Assembly: GCA_017446685.1 (NCBI GenBank)
Contig: JAFSQI010000127.1
Location: 113,240 to 177,239, forward strand
DNA length: 64,000 nucleotides
Reading direction: 5' to 3'
Source: Butyrivibrio sp.
GTDB lineage: Bacteria; Bacillota; Clostridia; Lachnospirales; Lachnospiraceae
Positions within the stretch are counted from its first letter, which is position 1, and every line of letters starts with the position of its first letter. Below are positions 18,512-28,516 of the stretch, in pieces. The notes beneath the pieces are model-generated. The model did no database searches. It was given only the letters and a program-made list of their open reading frames with translations, and was not told where the DNA came from. Position numbers and translations under genes: made by a program.

Positions 18512-19897
18512 TTATTTATTGGAAAGATATTCGTCAATACCTTTTGCTGCAGCCTTTCCTGCTCCCATAGCAAGAATAACAGTAGCCGCTCCTGTAACAG
18601 CATCACCACCGGCAAATACACCGGGCTTAGATGTCTGACCATTTTCTTCCTGAGCAACAATACACTTTCTGCGGTTAATTTCAAGTCCCTCAGTAGTTGA
18701 AGAAATAAGAGGATTAGGTGAAGTTCCAAGTGACATGATAACAGCATCGCACTCAATTTCAAACTCTGATCCGGGAACTTCTACAGGACTTCTTCTTCCT
18801 GACTCATCAGGTTCTCCAAGTTCCATTCTGATACATGTAATACCAGTTACCCAGCCATTCTCATCAGCGTGTATTTCTACAGGATTTGTAAGAAGATCAA
18901 AAATGATTCCTTCTTCCTTAGCATGTCCAACTTCTTCCTTACGGGCAGGAAGTTCTTCCTCACCTCTACGGTAAACAACGTGTACCTCAGCACCAAGACG
19001 AAGAGCTGTTCTTGCAGCATCCATTGCAACATTACCACCGCCGACAACTACACACTTCTTAGGTCTCATGATAGGTGTTCTGGAATCCTCACTAAATGCT
19101 TTCATAAGATTACTTCTAGTAAGGAACTCATTTGCTGAGAATACTCCCATAGCCTGTTCACCAGGAATATTCATAAATCTTGGAAGTCCTGCACCTGATC
19201 CGATAAATACAGCTTCAAAGCCTTCTTTTTCCATAAGTTCATCAATCTTTACAGACTTGCCTATTACAACATCAGTCTCAAGCTTAACCCCAAGTGACTT
19301 GACATTTTCAATTTCTTTCTTTACTACTGCATCCTTAGGAAGACGGAACTCAGGAATACCATAAACAAGTACTCCTCCTGCTTCATGAAGTGCCTCAAAA
19401 ATAGTTACGTCATATCCCATCTTTGCAAGATCACCTGCGCAAGTAAGTCCGGAAGGACCTGAACCGATAACAGCAACCTTCTTGCCATTCTTCTCCTTGG
19501 AACCTTCAGGCTTAATTCCCATTTCTCTTGCAGTATCTGCAACATATCTCTCAAGCTTACCGATTGAAACAGCATCACCCTTAATGCCTCTTACACACTG
19601 TCCCTCACATTGGCTCTCCTGAGGACATACACGTCCACAAACAGCAGGAAGAGCGCTTGACTGACTGATTATCTGATATGCGCCTTCTACATTACCCTCT
19701 TTAACCTGCTGAATAAATGCAGGAATATTAATTGAAACAGGACAACCCTGAACACATTTAGGGTTCTTACAATTGAGACATCTTTGTGCCTCGCTCTCAG
19801 CTTCTTCTTTATTATATCCAAGGCATACTTCACCAAAATTGGTTGCACGAACCTTGGGGTCCTGCTCACGAACAGGAACTCTTACAAATCCATCCAT
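18512..19897 (-). CDS. nfnB: NfnB/GltD-like FAD, NADPH-binding iron-sulfur oxidoreductase
   Basis: A 461-residue cytoplasmic flavoprotein annotated in many genomes as glutamate synthase small subunit. N-terminal cysteines CLNCKNPKCVQGCP and CGRVCPQESQCEGQC bind 4Fe-4S clusters. The FAD site is VIGSGPSGLTCAGDLA (about 145-160) and the NADPH site VVVGGGNVAMDAART (about 285). Its partner immediately upstream is an NfnA-like subunit and no GltB large subunit is nearby. The pair therefore fits NfnAB, the electron-bifurcating NADH-dependent ferredoxin:NADP+ oxidoreductase. Glutamate synthase is less likely. Confidence 0.88.
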   Translation of the reverse strand: MDGFVRVPVREQDPKVRATNFGEVCLGYNKEEAESEAQRCLNCKNPKCVQGCPVSINIPAFIQQVKEGNVEGAYQIISQSSALPAVCGRVCPQESQCEGQCVRGIKGDAVSIGKLERYVADTAREMGIKPEGSKEKNGKKVAVIGSGPSGLTCAGDLAKMGYDVTIFEALHEAGGVLVYGIPEFRLPKDAVVKKEIENVKSLGVKLETDVVIGKSVKIDELMEKEGFEAVFIGSGAGLPRFMNIPGEQAMGVFSANEFLTRSNLMKAFSEDSRTPIMRPKKCVVVGGGNVAMDAARTALRLGAEVHVVYRRGEEELPARKEEVGHAKEEGIIFDLLTNPVEIHADENGWVTGITCIRMELGEPDESGRRSPVEVPGSEFEIECDAVIMSLGTSPNPLISSTTEGLEINRRKCIVAQEENGQTSKPGVFAGGDAVTGAATVILAMGAGKAAAKGIDEYLSNK

Positions 19898-19954
19898 ATT
19901 TATTCTCCTCTATAAACGATAGTCTATGTCTGACTTGCAACAATCGTAATAAAA

Positions 19955-20830
19955 TTAATTGCAATTACCACATCCGCCGTGGTGAGTATCACCTTCCTGT
20001 GCTTTCAAAAGAAGTCTTCCTTCTTCTGTCTTGTACAATCTCATACGATTCATGGCCTGATCAAAGTCTACTTTATGACCATCAAACTCAGGTCCGTCAA
20101 CGCAGGCAAACTTAACTTCTCCGCCAACAGTAAGACGGCAAGCTCCGCACATTCCGGTTCCATCTACCATTATAGGGTTCATACTTACAACAGTAGGAAT
20201 TCCTAATTCCTGTGTAAGTTTACATACAAATTTCATCATGATCATTGGTCCGATAGCTACACAGTGATCATATTTATTACCTTCATCCCAAAGATCCTGT
20301 AATGCCTTGGTAACCATACCGCTTCTGCCATATGAACCATCATCTGTTGTAATATGAAGATTACATACTGCTTTAAATCTATCCTCAAGAATAACCAGAT
20401 CCTTGGTCTTAGCACCAATAATTACATCACAGTCTACACCATGCTCCTTAAGCCATTTTGCCTGAGGATATACAGGTGCAGTTCCTACACCGCCTGCAAT
20501 AAATACAATTTTCTTTTTCTTGAGTTCTTCTATACTTTCCTCGCAAAGATCTGAAGGTCTGCCAAGAGGACCTACAACATCAGCAAGAGAATCTCCTGCC
20601 TTAAGCTTGGAAAGAGCAAATGTCTCAGCGCCTATAGCCTGAACAACTATTTCGACAGTGCCCTTTTCTCTATCATAATCACATATAGTCAAAGGAATTC
20701 TTTCCCCTTCATTGTCTACACGGATAATAAGGAACTGTCCCGGTAAACATGCCTGCGCAACACGTGGAGCCTCAACGACCATCTGAAAAATGTTCGTAGC
20801 CAGCTCATTTGCCTCTAAAATCTTGAACAT
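19955..20830 (-). CDS. nfnA: NfnA-like FAD/NAD-binding, [2Fe-2S] subunit
   Basis: About 291 residues, of the ferredoxin-NADP reductase / dihydroorotate dehydrogenase electron-transfer subunit family. PGQFLIIRVDNEGERIPLTICDYD is the FAD-binding barrel, IAGGVGTAPVYPQAKWL the NAD-binding start, and GTGMCGACRLTVGGEVKFACVDG the [2Fe-2S] cysteine set near residue 230. The C terminus, GGCGNCN, is cysteine-rich. AGGAGG six bases upstream fixes the start at 20830 rather than further upstream. It is co-transcribed with nfnB and forms the NADH-facing half of the transhydrogenase. Confidence 0.88.
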   Translation of the reverse strand: MFKILEANELATNIFQMVVEAPRVAQACLPGQFLIIRVDNEGERIPLTICDYDREKGTVEIVVQAIGAETFALSKLKAGDSLADVVGPLGRPSDLCEESIEELKKKKIVFIAGGVGTAPVYPQAKWLKEHGVDCDVIIGAKTKDLVILEDRFKAVCNLHITTDDGSYGRSGMVTKALQDLWDEGNKYDHCVAIGPMIMMKFVCKLTQELGIPTVVSMNPIMVDGTGMCGACRLTVGGEVKFACVDGPEFDGHKVDFDQAMNRMRLYKTEEGRLLLKAQEGDTHHGGCGNCN

Positions 20831-20866
20831 AGTCATCCTCCTATATAAATAAGACTCAATATTTTC

Positions 20867-20895
20867 ATAATAAACGAATAACAAAAAAAATTCAA
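20867..20895 (-). promoter_or_regulatory. Predicted sigma-A promoter for nfnAB
   Basis: TTGAAT (20890-20895) and TATTAT (20867-20872) are 17 bases apart on the minus strand, giving a leader of about 30 bases before nfnA. The spacer begins with a run of seven T. Confidence 0.65.
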
Positions 20896-20906
20896 TCTTT
20901 ATTTAT

Positions 20907-20926
20907 TTAAAACATTAAAGTGTTAA
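20907..20926. promoter_or_regulatory. Inverted repeat upstream of the nfnAB promoter
   Basis: TTAAAAC and GTGTTAA (one mismatch) are separated by six bases just upstream of the -35. It may be an operator for a redox-responsive regulator. It does not match the Rex consensus. AT-rich sequence makes chance occurrence possible. Confidence 0.35.
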
Positions 20927-20946
20927 AATATTTTTTCATATTATCA

Positions 20947-22395
20947 TTATCTGTTTGAAATGGTTATCAAAGTATATTTACCACTTGAATCGTAACCCAA
21001 TCTGTTAACCGAGCCATCATGTGTATTGACCGCATACAAAAGACCGGTAGGCGTAGAAATCCCATCGTTAGTAACATGATATTCGACAATAACATAATAC
21101 TCACCCGCCCCTTGAATCTCTATTTCGGAATTATAAATATACTGGTTATATCCGTCTACACCACGTACCTTTCCTGAACTGTCAAGCAAATAGTCAAGTC
21201 GTACAAGAGTATTCACTAGAAGATTTACAGCCTGCTCCGTAGATACAAGTCGCGTAAATACCAAATGATAATTTCTCTCCACAACTTCACTCATAACACC
21301 TTCTTCATTTATTGCAACAAACTTAAAATGCGAAGTGCCAACAGGCATTGTTATAGGCGAAATATATTGCTTTGAACTACTAGTAGGATCTGCTCCGTTA
21401 CTTGTATAAAAAATTGTACTTCCTGCCTCGGCAACAGCTACAATCATAGTATTTTGATTGTATTCTCCACTAGGCTCAAGAATCTCAGGAGGTGCCGGAG
21501 CTCCCTCAACAACTGAAAATTTTCCCTCTACTACAGAACTGGAAACTCCGTATTCATTGATACATACGGCTTTTATCTCATATTCGCCTACTGTATCAAT
21601 TACAATTTCATTCTCATACAAAATGCTTCCGGCATCAGGATTACCATCATTTACAGTATAATAAATGTTAAAATCTGTCCCACTGGGTGGTTCAAGAACA
21701 ATCGACACCGTATCATCATACTCACCGGAAACCGGAAGAAGAATAGGACTTTCGGGTATATATTTTTCTCTTAGCCCGGCAACTATACTATTTTCGCCTT
21801 CCTGAAGAATTTCTACTATCTTGTCACTTTCATTATTTTGTTTATAAATGGAAATAATACTCTCATAGGCATTTACAATAGTTTCCTCTTGAAAATTCGA
21901 ATTTTCCGTTATATCCAAGAGTGCTTCCACTGCTTTTTCTGTGTCACCATTTTCAAGATAATAATCCGACAATCTGAATAAAAGATCTGAATTATCCGGA
22001 AATTGTTCTTCAGCTTCCTGCAGAATTGAAATTGCCTTCTCTATATCTCCTTCGTTTTTAGCCAACTCTGCACTTGTAAGATAATTATTTGAAGTTTTTT
22101 CCGGATAAAGAGCAATAAGATAAACACAAAATCCAAAAACTACAATTGCAGCAACAGACATCAAAATCACATGGCGCTTATTTTTAATACTTTTAATAAG
22201 CTCCATGCGCTTTTGTTTTCTTTCCTGTTTGATTCTCTCTTCTTTATTGAGTTCATCTGCCACACCGGAAAGAGTAGCATTTATTTCATTTTCCACCTCT
22301 GGCTCAAAATCCGGAACAAAATTAATTTCTGCGCCACAATTATCGCAGTACATATGTCCTTCTGGGATTTCAAAGCCGCATTTTGGACAAATCAA
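20947..22395 (-). CDS. Zinc-ribbon, TPR and chitobiase-C-type membrane protein
   Basis: About 482 residues. The start is probably TTG at 22395, with AAGGAG nine bases upstream. The protein then opens with a zinc ribbon (CPKCGFEIPEGHMYCDNCG). It is followed by an acidic/basic linker, a TM helix (HVILMSVAAIVVFGFCVYLIAL), two or three TPR-like repeats, and two tandem CHB_HEX_C-like beta domains (FNIYYTVNDGNPDAGS and TIFYTSNGADPTSSS). A C-terminal domain of about 100 residues ends it. The layout resembles Firmicutes envelope proteins with a cytoplasmic zinc ribbon and extracellular sensing part. Function unknown. Confidence 0.78.
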   Translation of the reverse strand: MICPKCGFEIPEGHMYCDNCGAEINFVPDFEPEVENEINATLSGVADELNKEERIKQERKQKRMELIKSIKNKRHVILMSVAAIVVFGFCVYLIALYPEKTSNNYLTSAELAKNEGDIEKAISILQEAEEQFPDNSDLLFRLSDYYLENGDTEKAVEALLDITENSNFQEETIVNAYESIISIYKQNNESDKIVEILQEGENSIVAGLREKYIPESPILLPVSGEYDDTVSIVLEPPSGTDFNIYYTVNDGNPDAGSILYENEIVIDTVGEYEIKAVCINEYGVSSSVVEGKFSVVEGAPAPPEILEPSGEYNQNTMIVAVAEAGSTIFYTSNGADPTSSSKQYISPITMPVGTSHFKFVAINEEGVMSEVVERNYHLVFTRLVSTEQAVNLLVNTLVRLDYLLDSSGKVRGVDGYNQYIYNSEIEIQGAGEYYVIVEYHVTNDGISTPTGLLYAVNTHDGSVNRLGYDSSGKYTLITISNR

Positions 22396-22467
22396 TCGGC
22401 AGTACTCCTTACTATGAAACAAATTAGTAACCCCCGGCAATGCCGGCTTCTGAATCAATAGCAGTAA

Positions 22468-23334
22468 TTACTTCATATCATGATGCATTAACGCTGCTTC
22501 ATAACAGTTATTCATAAGCATCGCAATAGTCATTGGGCCAACTCCACCGGGAACAGGGGTAATTGCGCCTGCAATCTCCTTTACTTCAGCAAAATCAACA
22601 TCTCCGCAGAGCTTACCCTCAGAATTTCTGTTAATACCGACATCAATTACTACAGCACCTTCCTTAACATGATTTTTTGTAATCATGCCTGCTTTTCCAA
22701 CTGCCGCAATTAGAATATCTGCTCTTTTACAAACTTCTTCAAGATTTTCTGTCTTGGAATGAGCAACTGTAACAGTAGCATTTTCCCTGAGCATCAAAAG
22801 AGACATTGGCTTTCCTACAATATTAGACCTTCCGACGATAACGCACTCCTTACCTGCAATCTGTATTTTACCTTCACAACCTCTTTTCAAAAGCTGAATA
22901 ACGCCTGCAGGAGTACAGGAAACAAAACCGCTCTCTCCAATACAAAGTGCTCCAACATTCATAGGATGAAAGCCATCTACGTCTTTAGAAGGACTTATGG
23001 CATCAATAACAGCCTTTTCATTAATATGACCTGGAAGAGGCATCTGAACAAGAATACCATCCACATCATCCTTATTGTTTAATTCATCAATAAGCTTTAG
23101 CAGCTCTTCCTGAGTGGTAGAAGCTGGAAGTTCATAGGATAGTGATTTATATCCAATATACTCACAGGCTCTTTTTTTATTTCTTACATATACCATAGAC
23201 GCAGGATCTTCACCTACAAGTATTACAGCTAAGGTTACCTCTACCCCTTTTTCTTTTAAGTGAGCAGTTTTTTCTTTAAGTTCATCTTTTATCTGTTGTG
23301 AAATAAGTTTTCCATCTATAATAGTAGCACTCAT
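22468..23334 (-). CDS. folD: Methylene-THF dehydrogenase / methenyl-THF cyclohydrolase
   Basis: A 288-residue bifunctional cytoplasmic enzyme interconverting methylene-, methenyl- and 10-formyl-THF with NADP+. The signatures are YVRNKKRACEYIGY with the catalytic Lys, QMPLPGHI, GRSNIVGKPMSLLML for the nucleotide site, and PVPGGVGPMTIAML. The frame is open to 23385, but the ATG at 23334 gives the normal length. It lies downstream of fhs and is separated from it by an imperfect hairpin. Confidence 0.97.
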   Translation of the reverse strand: MSATIIDGKLISQQIKDELKEKTAHLKEKGVEVTLAVILVGEDPASMVYVRNKKRACEYIGYKSLSYELPASTTQEELLKLIDELNNKDDVDGILVQMPLPGHINEKAVIDAISPSKDVDGFHPMNVGALCIGESGFVSCTPAGVIQLLKRGCEGKIQIAGKECVIVGRSNIVGKPMSLLMLRENATVTVAHSKTENLEEVCKRADILIAAVGKAGMITKNHVKEGAVVIDVGINRNSEGKLCGDVDFAEVKEIAGAITPVPGGVGPMTIAMLMNNCYEAALMHHDMK

Positions 23335-23375
23335 ATTATCCCACTTTCCATTTTTAAATGATTTGGAGGCAAGAA

Positions 23376-23417
23376 GCTGTGGCAAAACAACTTGAACATT
23401 TTGCTACAGCCCCTTAT
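23376..23417 (+). terminator. Hairpin in the fhs-folD gap, terminator-like on the plus strand
   Basis: GCTGTGGCAAAA (23376-23387) pairs with TTTTGCTACAGC (23399-23410) around an 11-base loop and is followed by a T run on the plus strand. As plus-strand RNA all 12 pairs form, with one G-U. As minus-strand RNA there is one A-C mismatch and no T run. It may block antisense transcription, or structure the fhs-folD message. Confidence 0.5.
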
Positions 23418-23421
23418 TTTT

Positions 23422-25098
23422 TTAGAAAAGTCCTGTAATTATGCCTTCATCAGTTACATCAATGTCATAAGCAGCCGGATGCTTAGGAAGTCCGGGCATT
23501 GTCATTATTGAACCTGTAAGTGCAACCACAAATCCGGCTCCTGCCGAAACATAAGCTTCACGCACAGTTATAGTATATCCTGAAGGTCTACCAAGCTTTG
23601 TAGGATCATCAGAAAGTGAGTACTGAGTTTTAGCCATACAAACCGGAAAACTTCCAAATCCCATTTCCTCAATCTTAGCAAGCTGTTTTGAAGCAGCAGG
23701 TGTAAAGTTTACACCATCCGCGCCATAGATTTCTTTAGCTATTGTCTCTATTTTTTCTTTAAGTCCGGCTTCATCTTTGTAAATAGGTGCAAAATTACCA
23801 AGCTTATTTTCCAATGTATCTATAACCTGCTTAGCCAGGTCTTCTCCGCCTTCGCCGCCTTTAGCCCAGACTTCTGAAAGAGCAAATTTACATCCTCTTT
23901 CTTCACAGAACTGTTTTACAAAATCTGTCTCTGCCTTGGTATCAGAGATGAATGAGTTCAAAGTTACAACAACAGGCACACCATATTTATGAATATTTTC
24001 AATGTGCTTTTCAAGATTTACAATACCCTTTTTAAGAGCATCGAGATTTTCTTCACCAAGATTCTTTTTATCTACGCCACCATTATATTTTAGTGCTCTT
24101 ACAGTAGCAACAAGTACTACAGCATCAGGCTTAAGTCCAGCCATTCTGCATTTAATATCAAAAAACTTTTCAGCTCCAAGATCAGCACCAAAACCGGCTT
24201 CTGTAACAGTATAATCCGCAATTCCAAGAGCAGTTTTGGTTGCTCTTACTGAGTTACAGCCATGCGCAATATTCGCAAAAGGGCCACCATGAATAATTAC
24301 AGGAGTATGTTCAAGTGTCTGAACAAGGTTTGGTTTTATTGCATCCTTCAAAAGAGCTGCCATAGCACCGACAGCATGAAGCTGACCGGCAGTAACAGGC
24401 TCGCCGCTAAAAGTATAGGCAACTATAATTCGAGATAATCTCTTTTTAAGATCATCCATATCATCAGCCAGGCAAAGAATAGCCATAATTTCAGACGCAA
24501 CAGTAATAACAAAATGATCCTCTCTTGGAACACCATCTGCCTTGGCACCAAGACCAACAACAATATTTCTAAGAGCCCTGTCATTCATATCTACTGCTCT
24601 TTTCCATATAATCTGTCTTGTATCAATTCCAAGCTCATTTCCCTGCTGAATATGATTATCAATTATCGCTGCCAAAAGATTATTGGCAGAAGTAATCGCA
24701 TGGAAATCTCCGGTAAAATGTAGGTTAATATCCTCCATAGGAACAACCTGGGCATATCCACCGCCTGCTGCTCCCCCCTTGATTCCAAAGCAAGGTCCAA
24801 GTGACGGCTCTCTTAAAGCTATCACAGTCTTATACCCAAGCCTGTTAAGAGCATCTCCAAGTCCTACACTGGTTGTAGTTTTACCTTCTCCTGCAGGAGT
24901 AGGATTGATCGCAGTAACAAGAATAAGCTTGCCCTTCTTATTCTCCTGTGCCTTTTTTAGATATCCTTCGGTGAGCTTGGCCTTATATTTGCCATAATAC
25001 TCAAGGTCATCTTCAGTAATTCCAACTTTTTCTGCCACCTCGCGGATATGCAGCATCTTTGCTTCCTGTGCAATCTCGATATCACTCTTAACAGCCAT
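23422..25098 (-). CDS. fhs: Formate--tetrahydrofolate ligase
   Basis: A 558-residue cytoplasmic enzyme making 10-formyl-THF from formate, THF and ATP. The P-loop is [18 protein letters not shown] near residue 67. Other motifs are [36 protein letters not shown] and the C-terminal [23 protein letters not shown] precedes the ATG. It supplies formyl groups for purine and formylmethionine synthesis together with FolD. No other acetogenesis genes are visible here, so a Wood-Ljungdahl role cannot be claimed. Confidence 0.98.
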   Translation of the reverse strand: MAVKSDIEIAQEAKMLHIREVAEKVGITEDDLEYYGKYKAKLTEGYLKKAQENKKGKLILVTAINPTPAGEGKTTTSVGLGDALNRLGYKTVIALREPSLGPCFGIKGGAAGGGYAQVVPMEDINLHFTGDFHAITSANNLLAAIIDNHIQQGNELGIDTRQIIWKRAVDMNDRALRNIVVGLGAKADGVPREDHFVITVASEIMAILCLADDMDDLKKRLSRIIVAYTFSGEPVTAGQLHAVGAMAALLKDAIKPNLVQTLEHTPVIIHGGPFANIAHGCNSVRATKTALGIADYTVTEAGFGADLGAEKFFDIKCRMAGLKPDAVVLVATVRALKYNGGVDKKNLGEENLDALKKGIVNLEKHIENIHKYGVPVVVTLNSFISDTKAETDFVKQFCEERGCKFALSEVWAKGGEGGEDLAKQVIDTLENKLGNFAPIYKDEAGLKEKIETIAKEIYGADGVNFTPAASKQLAKIEEMGFGSFPVCMAKTQYSLSDDPTKLGRPSGYTITVREAYVSAGAGFVVALTGSIMTMPGLPKHPAAYDIDVTDEGIITGLF

Positions 25099-25129
25099 TT
25101 TGTCTCCTTTTTGTGGTTAGTCCACATAA

Positions 25130-25135
25130 ATTATA
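25130..25135 (-). promoter_or_regulatory. Possible -10 element for fhs
   Basis: A TATAAT on the minus strand about 30 bases before the fhs start, just after the ftsK stop. The -35 would lie in the end of ftsK and is weak. TGTGG/CCACA in the leader could form a small hairpin. Confidence 0.45.
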
Positions 25136-25141
25136 ATATAT

Positions 25142-28100
25142 TTATTCCTCTGTATCACCATTTAAATAAGCTTCAAATTGCTGTTTTGTCATAAGGACTT
25201 TTCTGGGCTTGGTTCCTTCTTCATCGCCAACAACCCCTGCCTCACATAGCTGATCCATAATTCTTGCAGCTCTGTTAAATCCAATTTTGAATGCTCTTTG
25301 AAGCATTCCGATTGATGCTTTTTCTTTTTCAATTATGATATTACCTGCCTGAACAAAGTATTCATCTCTGTCAGAACCTGAGTCTGAACTTCCAAATCCT
25401 CCAGAGCCATTCTGTCCCTGCATAGAAGAAATCTGTTGCTCGATTTCCTCTCCATAAGATGAATCTATTCCCTGATTTCTAAGGAAGTCAGTAACATCCT
25501 GAACTTCTTTGTCAGAAACAAAAGCACCTTGAACTCTTGCAGGCTTTGTATAGCCCTGCGGGTAAAAGAGCATATCTCCTTTTCCAAGAAGTTTTTCAGC
25601 TCCATTTATATCTAGTATTGTTCTAGAGTCTACACCAGATGACACTGCAAATGCAACTCTGCTGGGCATATTTGCTTTAATCAATCCGGTAATGACATCT
25701 ACAGAAGGCCTCTGAGTTGCAATTATCAGATGAATTCCAGCTGCTCTGGCAAGCTGTGTCAGTCTACAGATTGCATCTTCAACCTCATTGGCAGAAACCA
25801 TCATAAGATCTGCAAGCTCATCTACAATAACAACAATTCTAGGAAGAACCTTCATACTCTCATCCGATGAAGCAGCCGCAAGTTTATTATATCCTTTAAG
25901 ATCTCTGACACCTGACTCAGCAAACTTTTTATATCTGTTTGTCATCTCCGCAACAGCCCAGTTAAGTGCTGCTGCTGCTTTTTTGGGATCAGTTACCACA
26001 GGAATCATCAAATGTGGTATTCCGTTGTATACACTAAGCTCGACAATTTTAGGGTCGATCATTATCATCTGTACTTCTTCCGGCTTTGCCTTATAAATAA
26101 GACTCATGATAATAGTATTAATACAAACCGACTTACCTGAACCAGTTGCTCCAGCAATCAAAAGATGCGGCATCTTTCCGATATCTGTCACAACAGTCTT
26201 TCCGGCAATATCTTTACCAACCGCAAAAGCAAGCGTTGAATCAAATTCCTGGAATTCATTGGATTCAAGAAGATCTCTTAACGCCACCGGCTGGTTTTCC
26301 TTATTAGGGACCTCAATTCCAACCGCAGCCTTTCCGGGAATAGGTGCTTCAATTCTGATATCTCTCGCAGCAAGATTCATCTTAATATCATCCGCAAGAC
26401 CAACAATCTTATTTACACGAACTCCAGCATCAGGTTGAAGCTCAAATCTTGTAACAGAAGGTCCCTGACTGATATCCGTTACAGTTACACTAACTCCAAA
26501 AGTCTTAAGAGTTTCCTGTAGCTTAAGGGCTGTCTCTTTAAGCTGTCTTGCCGAATCCGGATTTTTATTTCTGGTTCCCCTATCCAAAAGATTAAGCGGT
26601 GGATAAATATACTTCTTCTGAACAGCCTGCCTATGCTTTTCAATTTCTCTTTCCATCCCGGGACTGGTAGTATGTGGTCCAGGTCCAAGATTAACTGATT
26701 GACTACTACCGGAAGGAGAAGAAGAACTGATTTTAGAAGGTGCATCCTGGCTGCGAGAAATATGATCCTGTGCATGGATAACATAGTCTCCATTCAATCC
26801 ATTACCAATGTGCTCTGCATGAACAGGTACATCCGGAAGAATATCATCATTATCAGCATCAGCTTCAGGAGCAACCCTTGCTAAAAGTCTGTTAAGACTG
26901 GTATCCGTTCCATCCTCAGAGAGAGGTTCATCCTCAAACTTTTCTTCAAAAGATTGTTCAGCATCTTCTTCATATTGAGAATCTTCAGCATACTCTGATT
27001 CTTCATCATACGAAAGATTTTCATCAAACGGCAAGTCTTCATCTTCAACATTTTCTTCGTTATATGAATTAGAATCTGATAACTCATCCGTATATTCATC
27101 CTCAAATGAATTATTTTCAGGAATAGTAAAGCTTTGTATACTATCTTCAACATCCTCATCTGAAGAACCGGTACTGCCCATAAGCATTTCTTCTGCTCTC
27201 TTTCTATTTGCAGCAAGCTTATTCGCAAGTTCATCATCTTCATCATATCCAATGCCATGAATACTTGGAGTAGTTCTTAATATCCTCTGTTCATCCGGTG
27301 CTTCATCTGTCTCAACATTCCTATCATTAAGAACAATTTCATGAATATCATCCGAAATATTCTCATCCGGTATAAAAATATTCATGTTATCTTTTGAAAC
27401 ACTATTAACATGAACATCAGGTTCAGACAAAGCCTTAAATCCCGGATCAGTTTGAAGCTGCGGTTGTGTTTGAGTTGGTGTTTTAGTTTTAGTTTCAGGC
27501 TCAGACTGTGGCTGCTGTAAAAAGCGAAGACGAGGCTTTTCTTCTTTTTTTTCTTTTTCCAAAGAAGTATCCAGCATAACTCCGGAAACTTTTTTCTCCA
27601 TTCGAAGAATTTTTTCATCTTCCTTCTGCTCGATTGCCAGACGTCTCTCCTCTTCGATGCGAGCTCTTCGCTCCTCCATCTGCTCGCGCCTTCTCTCAGC
27701 ATATTCCCTATAATTGGCTGCGTCCTCTCTTGTTCTCTCAATCAGCCTTCTTCCACCATTTTTAATTCCACCTACAAATGAATGCTGGGTAAACACAACA
27801 AGGCTGGCTATTCCGGCAACCAAAATAAGAAGTATAGTTCCAACCAAAGACAAGTATTTATAGCATACATATGCAAGTGTCCCAGCAAAGACACCTCCGC
27901 CGTTTCTGGCACTCCCTGCATCTTTAAAAATAGTCGAAATACTATAGCTTATTGCATTCTGAGGCCGCATTGACAATAATTCAGCCAACATACCGACAAG
28001 AAAGAAGAGTACAATACCGGATACTATCTTTCTAATAGATGCAGTTGAACCAAAATTAGCGATGCCTATAACAACAGCACCAAGTGCAACAAGTGGTGCA

Positions 28101-28366
28101 ATATACGCTGTAATTCCGAACAACCCGAATAAAATGCCACTAAGGGCATCACCAAAAGAACCGCATAAATGAAAATTGCACAAAAATAGAAAAACAGTAA
28201 CCGCCACTACAGCAATAACTGTTATCTCGCTTCTGAGTGAATAATCAAGTTCCTCTTCCTGCCTCTGCACGCGGCGGGTCTTTGAACTACTTGTTCTACT
28301 CCTATTTGATGTACTTCTTGAACTGGATTTTCTTGTGGAATTTCCCCTTTTATTACTAGATGTCAT
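25142..28366 (-). CDS. FtsK/SpoIIIE-family DNA translocase
   Basis: A 1074-residue membrane-bound DNA pump for chromosome segregation at division or sporulation. Four to five helices lie within about residues 50-195. A coiled-coil, Arg/Glu-rich stretch (about 210-265) follows, then a long acidic low-complexity linker to about residue 600. The motor domain has Walker A GATGSGKSV and Walker B VVIVDELADLMM. The C-terminal gamma winged helix reads GMLQRAFKIGFNRAARIMDQL and reads KOPS/SRS-type DNA motifs. The linker is much longer than in B. subtilis SpoIIIE (787 residues). FtsK and SpoIIIE cannot be told apart here. Confidence 0.95.
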   Translation of the reverse strand: MTSSNKRGNSTRKSSSRSTSNRSRTSSSKTRRVQRQEEELDYSLRSEITVIAVVAVTVFLFLCNFHLCGSFGDALSGILFGLFGITAYIAPLVALGAVVIGIANFGSTASIRKIVSGIVLFFLVGMLAELLSMRPQNAISYSISTIFKDAGSARNGGGVFAGTLAYVCYKYLSLVGTILLILVAGIASLVVFTQHSFVGGIKNGGRRLIERTREDAANYREYAERRREQMEERRARIEEERRLAIEQKEDEKILRMEKKVSGVMLDTSLEKEKKEEKPRLRFLQQPQSEPETKTKTPTQTQPQLQTDPGFKALSEPDVHVNSVSKDNMNIFIPDENISDDIHEIVLNDRNVETDEAPDEQRILRTTPSIHGIGYDEDDELANKLAANRKRAEEMLMGSTGSSDEDVEDSIQSFTIPENNSFEDEYTDELSDSNSYNEENVEDEDLPFDENLSYDEESEYAEDSQYEEDAEQSFEEKFEDEPLSEDGTDTSLNRLLARVAPEADADNDDILPDVPVHAEHIGNGLNGDYVIHAQDHISRSQDAPSKISSSSPSGSSQSVNLGPGPHTTSPGMEREIEKHRQAVQKKYIYPPLNLLDRGTRNKNPDSARQLKETALKLQETLKTFGVSVTVTDISQGPSVTRFELQPDAGVRVNKIVGLADDIKMNLAARDIRIEAPIPGKAAVGIEVPNKENQPVALRDLLESNEFQEFDSTLAFAVGKDIAGKTVVTDIGKMPHLLIAGATGSGKSVCINTIIMSLIYKAKPEEVQMIMIDPKIVELSVYNGIPHLMIPVVTDPKKAAAALNWAVAEMTNRYKKFAESGVRDLKGYNKLAAASSDESMKVLPRIVVIVDELADLMMVSANEVEDAICRLTQLARAAGIHLIIATQRPSVDVITGLIKANMPSRVAFAVSSGVDSRTILDINGAEKLLGKGDMLFYPQGYTKPARVQGAFVSDKEVQDVTDFLRNQGIDSSYGEEIEQQISSMQGQNGSGGFGSSDSGSDRDEYFVQAGNIIIEKEKASIGMLQRAFKIGFNRAARIMDQLCEAGVVGDEEGTKPRKVLMTKQQFEAYLNGDTEE

Positions 28367-28458
28367 TTCTTCCCCGTTAACTAATCTTTTTTAAACAAAC
28401 TCTAAATAGTATACCATTTTTTAGGTGTTTATGCTATACTAACGTTACTGTTTACTTG

Positions 28459-28464
28459 TATAAT
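28459..28464 (+). promoter_or_regulatory. Possible -10 element for the plus-strand orphan gene
   Basis: TATAAT on the plus strand about 53 bases before the start codon at 28517. No convincing -35 at 17 bases. A second candidate, TATACT, lies at 28435-28440. Confidence 0.4.
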
Positions 28465-28516
28465 GCTTAAAAATAGTTATTATATCTATTGATTAACAAT
28501 ATAGAAGGAGAAAGAA

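Noticed and set aside
18512-20830. Glutamate synthase (GltBD)
   Set aside because: No large GltB subunit is present, and the pairing with a dihydroorotate-dehydrogenase-type electron-transfer subunit fits NfnAB better.
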